Below the pieces are notes generated by a model. That model saw only the letters and a list, made by a program, of their open reading frames with translations, ran no database searches and was not told the origin of the DNA. The translations under genes and the position numbers were made by a program. A stretch of DNA of 8,432 nucleotides from CAYWNK01 sp047639615 (GTDB taxonomy: Bacteria; Planctomycetota; UBA1135; GCA-002686595): assembly GCA_047639615.1 (NCBI GenBank), contig JBLIOL010000248.1, positions 1 through 8,432 of the forward strand. Direction: 5' to 3'. Below, piece by piece: positions 6,211 to 8,432 of this stretch. Within the stretch, counting starts at the first letter, position 1. The number at the start of each line of letters is the position of its first letter.

Positions 6211-6707
6211 GCACGCAAACAGCGAAGCCCAAGGGTCTGCGGTCACTTACAGCCAGCGTGGAGGCGCGCAAACGGATGGCCATTATCCTCGAGACATTGA
6301 CGGGTGTGCGTACGACACAGGAGGCAGCGGATGCGCTGGGTGTGGCGCTTGCGCGCTACTACCAGCTGGAGGTGTACGGGCTTGAAGGCTTGCTTGCTGC
6401 CTTGGAGCCACGTGCACGTGGACGCAAGGTGAGCCTTGAGCAGGAGTGCGAGGGTTTGCGCACAGAGATTGCGCGTCTGGAGCGCGAGGTGAAGCGTCAG
6501 CAGGCGCTGTACCGCACGCTACAGCGCACTCTTGGTGTGCCCACTGCTCCATCTGCAGCAGTACCCAAAAAGAAGGCGAAGGGTGCGAAGACCGCACCTG
6601 CTCGTCGGCGTCGTAAGCAGACGCGGGGCGAGCGAGTGCTGGCTACGATTGCCTCGATTCCTGAGGCGGACCTGGCTGCAGGCGACCCCGTAGGAGCTGA
6701 GTCATGA
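6207..6707 (+). CDS. Small HTH / coiled-coil accessory protein of the element
   Basis: This 166-aa protein probably binds DNA and partners with one of the transposases. Residues about 24-66 read as a helix-turn-helix (MAIILETLTGVRTTQEAADA, then LGVALARYYQLEVYGLEGLL). Residues about 76-110 form a strongly charged heptad-like helix (EQECEGLRTEIARLEREVKR) suited to a coiled coil. Residues 119-143 are a Lys/Arg-rich segment likely to contact nucleic acid. No catalytic motif is seen. In layout it resembles OrfA proteins of IS3-like elements, which also pair an HTH with a leucine zipper, but here the protein is separate from any DDE frame. It starts with GAGGAG 5 bases before ATG, overlapping the upstream stop by ATGA, and its own stop overlaps the next start the same way. 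Expression is therefore probably stoichiometrically linked to its neighbours. Confidence 0.82.
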   Translation: MSTQTAKPKGLRSLTASVEARKRMAIILETLTGVRTTQEAADALGVALARYYQLEVYGLEGLLAALEPRARGRKVSLEQECEGLRTEIARLEREVKRQQALYRTLQRTLGVPTAPSAAVPKKKAKGAKTAPARRRRKQTRGERVLATIASIPEADLAAGDPVGAES

Positions 6708-7180
6708 TCGATCGCATGCGCATGGGCCGCCCGGTCAAGGGCGTGGGCCACGTGGACAAGAGCATGGGATCGCTTGAGGCAAAGGAGCGCCTGAAGTGCG
6801 TGCTACTTTGCTTGAGCGGGGAGCTGACCCGCGATGGTGCTGCGGCGCGACTGGGCGTGTCGGTGCGGCGCTTGCGCCAGCTCCGGCGTGACGCTCTGAA
6901 CGCAGCGGTGGCGAGCCTGGAACACGGGCAGCCCGGTCGGCCGCGCAAGGTCGAAGCGACTCCAGCGGAGGCGGAGGCTGAGGGCCTGAAGCAGGAGGCG
7001 AAGCGTCTTGCCTTTGAGCTTGCGCTGTCAGCAGCACGCGAGGAGATCGCGCTGCTGATGCCCGGAATCGTGATAGAGGGTGCGGCGGACAGTGACTCCG
7101 GTGGAGGCTTGGGAAAGTCCCGCGCCTCGAGGTCCAGCCGCCGACGCTGCGCCGCGAGGCGCGGCACATCGAGCGGCTGA
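6704..7180 (+). CDS. HTH protein, upstream partner of a -1 frameshift fusion
   Basis: The zero-frame product is 158 aa. Residues about 25-65 form a helix-turn-helix (LTRDGAAARLGVSVRRLRQL), residues 75-82 are a GQPGRPRK linker, and residues about 87-118 form a charged amphipathic helix ending in REEIALLMP. The reading frame begins at ATG 6704, overlapping the previous stop by ATGA, with TAGGAG 7 bases upstream. After residue 138 the zero-frame tail becomes a Ser/Arg run (SRASRSSRRRCAARRG), which looks like read-off of the other frame and not like protein. That fits a -1 shift at G GGA AAG (7111-7117). The free product may act as a DNA-binding regulator or dimer partner, as OrfA does in IS3 elements; the fused form supplies the N-terminus of the second transposase. 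The family is one I associate with integrase genes of Planctomycetota, from memory. Confidence 0.8.
   Translation: MIDRMRMGRPVKGVGHVDKSMGSLEAKERLKCVLLCLSGELTRDGAAARLGVSVRRLRQLRRDALNAAVASLEHGQPGRPRKVEATPAEAEAEGLKQEAKRLAFELALSAAREEIALLMPGIVIEGAADSDSGGGLGKSRASRSSRRRCAARRGTSSG
7111..7179 (+). promoter_or_regulatory. Programmed -1 ribosomal frameshift signal (slippery heptamer plus stem/pseudoknot)
   Basis: GGGAAAG at 7111-7117 is read in the upstream frame as TTG GGA AAG, exactly the G GGA AAG phase needed for tandem -1 slippage. The same heptamer is used by the lambda gpG/gpGT shift. It lies in the 84-nt overlap between the HTH gene and the -1 frame that encodes the second transposase. Immediately downstream, CCGCGCCTCG (7120-7129) pairs perfectly with CGAGGCGCGG (7155-7164). 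Within its loop, CAGCCGC (7135-7141) can pair with GCGGCTG (7173-7179), giving an H-type pseudoknot that covers the upstream stop codon. The 2-nt gap to the stem is short unless the lowest base pairs open. Confidence 0.7.
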
Positions 7181-8295
7181 ACGAGGTCCTCGGTAGAGGT
7201 CTTCAACGTGGGCGCCGTCACGGCTTGGAGTCGCGGCGGCGCCAGCTTTCATTGCTGCGCGAGGAGCGTGAGCGTAGACGGATGGTGCGCAAGCGAGTGG
7301 TGGCTTTGGGCGTCGCCTTGGTGGCGAATGGGCGTACGCATCGCTGGATCGCTTGGAGGCTTGGGATCCCGGAATCCACGATGCGTGGGTGGTCCAGCGG
7401 CTGGCGTAGGAATCATCTGTTTGCTAGCCGAGTCGGACGGCCGCGTGCAGCGGTACCGGGGGCGCCACGGCGGCAGGCGCTGGGACTGATCTGCAAGCAC
7501 CCAAGCTTAGGCGCTCGCCGTGTGGCTCGAACAGCTGGGATCCCGCGCAGGGAAGCAGCCGACATGAAGGGTCGTGTGCGCTGGATGCGGCGTGGCGGGG
7601 AGCGCGAATTTGGGTGCCAGTGGACCCGAGCGGGGAGTGTGTGGGCGATGGACTACACGGCGCCGAAAGCGGCGCTTGGAGTGGGCACCAGGCCGATTCT
7701 GGTAGTGCGCGATCTTGGATCTGGTGCGCAACTAGCGGCGGTGATGCATGTAGCTGAGAGCGGCGAATCAGTGGCTGCAGTGCTGAGGGACCTGTTTGAG
7801 GAGCATGGCGCTCCTTTAGTAATCAAGAGCGACAATGGTGGGCCTCTGGTCAGTGCTGTAGTGCAGGCATTGATGAGTGCATGGGGAGTGACGCTACTGC
7901 GATCGCCTCCGTACACGCCGAGCTACAACGGGTCGTGCGAGCGGAGCCTAGGATGGACGAAGGTGCATGCCATCGAAAGCATGCGCGCCCGTGGCGGAGC
8001 GCAGCTGGCTGAGGAAGACTTAGAGGCGGCCATCGAACTGCAGAATGCGAGCGGAGCGCCGCGCCATCTGAAGGCCCGTAGCCCGGCGGCCGCCTGGGAT
8101 GCGCGCCAGCGGGTGCTGGGGCCCGAGCGCACCGCTTTCCTGGAAGCCAGGAGGGCCGCTCTGGCCGACGCTGAGAAAGCTGAGGAAGAAGCTGGAGAGT
8201 CCACCAAGGATCCGGCGGCCCGAGCTAGGATCGAGCGGACGGCGACGAGCCGTGCACTGTGTGAACTGAACTACCTGACCCTCAGGAGACGGTGA
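7117..8295 (+). CDS. Second DDE (rve integrase core) transposase, probably made as a -1 frameshift fusion
   Basis: The frame is open from 7096 with no ATG or GTG until ATG 7282. TTG 7225 lacks a nearby ribosome binding site, whereas GAGGAG lies 15 bases before ATG 7282. Fusion at 7117 to the first 138 residues of the upstream protein gives 530 aa. Numbered from TTG 7225: residues 1-25 continue a basic helical region; 30-57 are a second HTH (GRTHRWIAWRLGIPESTMRG); the rve core has D143 in SVWAMDYTAPK, D203 in LVIKSDNGGPL and E239 in YNGSCERSLGWTK; about 300-345 is a charged helical tail. The core differs greatly from the first transposase, so the two are not recent duplicates. The fused arrangement recalls IS3-family OrfAB proteins. 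If frameshifting does not occur, a shorter protein from 7282 would still contain the HTH and all catalytic residues. The stop is 32 bp before the right-end core repeat. Confidence 0.8.
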   Translation, partial: VPRLEVQPPTLRREARHIERLNEVLGRGLQRGRRHGLESRRRQLSLLREERERRRMVRKRVVALGVALVANGRTHRWIAWRLGIPESTMRGWSSGWRRNHLFASRVGRPRAAVPGAPRRQALGLICKHPSLGARRVARTAGIPRREAADMKGRVRWMRRGGEREFGCQWTRAGSVWAMDYTAPKAALGVGTRPILVVRDLGSGAQLAAVMHVAESGESVAAVLRDLFEEHGAPLVIKSDNGGPLVSAVVQALMSAWGVTLLRSPPYTPSYNGSCERSLGWTKVHAIESMRARGGAQLAEEDLEAAIELQNASGAPRHLKARSPAAAWDARQRVLGPERTAFLEARRAALADAEKAEEEAGESTKDPAARARIERTATSRALCELNYLTLRRR

Positions 8296-8327
8296 GATCC
8301 GGCAGAGAATGAAGCGTGCGCAACTGA

Positions 8328-8348
8328 CGAAACTTTCGGGGGAGCACA
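8328..8348 (-). repeat. Right end repeat of the two-transposase element
   Basis: On the minus strand it reads TGTGCTCCCCCGAAAGTTTCG. The inner 13 bases (8328-8340) match the left core at 12 positions, and the outer TGT matches the left terminus. It follows the last transposase stop by 32 bp, the expected place for an element end. Confidence 0.55.
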
Positions 8349-8432
8349 GCAGCCTGAGCTGGGACGGCAGTCCAAGATTCGGCAGAATGGGCGTCGCGAT
8401 CCGAGCCGCTGCAAGACGGCTTCGATAGTTCG
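8349..8432. other. Right flank, unrecognised
   Basis: These 84 bp lie beyond the proposed right end. No minus-strand frame resembles the missing N-terminal part of the interrupted IS5 transposase, which simple insertion would place here. A 39-codon plus-strand frame (8309-8428) spans the end repeat and is probably spurious. Confidence 0.4.

Larger units (their letters stand above)
4555..8348 (+). mobile_element. Two-transposase insertion element with four-gene operon
   Basis: A 3794-bp region begins TGT and ends ACA, with imperfect inverted ends. The left end reads TGTCCCCCGTCCCGAAAGTCTCG and the right end, on the opposite strand, TGTGCTCCCCCGAAAGTTTCG. The shared core CCCGAAAGT(C/T)TCG matches at 12 of 13 positions, and alignment of the outer part needs a 2-base gap. 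Inside are only transposition-type genes on one strand: DDE transposase, HTH/coiled-coil protein, HTH protein and a second DDE transposase. The left end cuts an IS5-family transposase, which independently supports that boundary. No target duplication is visible (ATGGC against GCAGC), and the IS5 sequence does not resume on the right within the window. The right boundary is therefore less certain than the left. Confidence 0.65.

Noticed and set aside
4657..8295. Tn7/Tn402-type transposon with an ATPase or CRISPR-linked targeting module
   Set aside because: No Walker A motif, TnsC/TniB-like ATPase, TniQ-like protein or CRISPR repeats are present between the ends; the small genes are HTH/coiled-coil proteins.
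8309..8428. 39-codon plus-strand frame (MKRAQLTKLSGEHSS...)
   Set aside because: It runs straight through the proposed right end repeat, lacks a clear ribosome binding site and has no recognisable motif.

Overview
The window is GC-rich chromosomal DNA from an environmental bacterium. The best taxonomic hint is a protein fragment at 1266-1635. Its pattern (PNSTGAPA...NDLVLTA..LPPNQ.GFFL...GETWNFQCWYRD) is one I associate with secreted proteins of marine Planctomycetota. A myxobacterium-like organism is the main alternative. No rRNA, tRNA, CRISPR array or cargo gene was seen.

Layout, left to right. (1) 3-182 is the 3' end of an unrecognised gene whose stop codon falls at the edge of an insertion sequence. 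(2) 183-1265 is a complete IS5-family (IS903-like) insertion sequence with 12/15 matching terminal inverted repeats and a full-length DDE transposase (256-1212). (3) 1266-1635 is the C-terminal remnant of a secreted protein, left without a start beside the insertion sequence. (4) 1672-3204, minus strand, is the one apparently intact non-mobile gene: a long SDR-fold oxidoreductase with a CxxC...CxxC zinc ribbon and Thr in place of the catalytic Tyr. (5) 3205-3669 holds no gene I can support. (6) 3670-4554, minus strand, is a second, diverged IS5-family copy. It keeps its 3' terminal repeat and catalytic triad but lacks about 43 N-terminal codons. (7) 4555-8348 is the most interesting part: a 3.8-kb element bounded by TGT...ACA and imperfect inverted repeats sharing CCCGAAAGT(C/T)TCG. 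Its left end coincides with the point where the second IS5 transposase is cut.

The 3.8-kb element carries one tight plus-strand operon. tnpA-like (517 aa, HTH + rve DDE) overlaps a 166-aa HTH/coiled-coil protein by ATGA, which overlaps a 158-aa HTH protein by ATGA, which overlaps a second, unrelated rve DDE transposase in the -1 frame. The second transposase has no good start codon or ribosome binding site. In the overlap lies an in-phase G GGA AAG slippery heptamer followed by a perfect 10-bp stem and a possible pseudoknot. The likely product is therefore a 530-aa HTH-DDE fusion made by programmed -1 frameshifting, almost the same length as the first transposase. The inferred system is a two-transposase (heteromeric?) insertion element with accessory DNA-binding proteins, in which translational coupling and frameshifting set the subunit ratio. 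Individual protein families resemble known IS481/IS3-like integrase-core transposases. The four-gene combination is not one I can assign to a named IS family.
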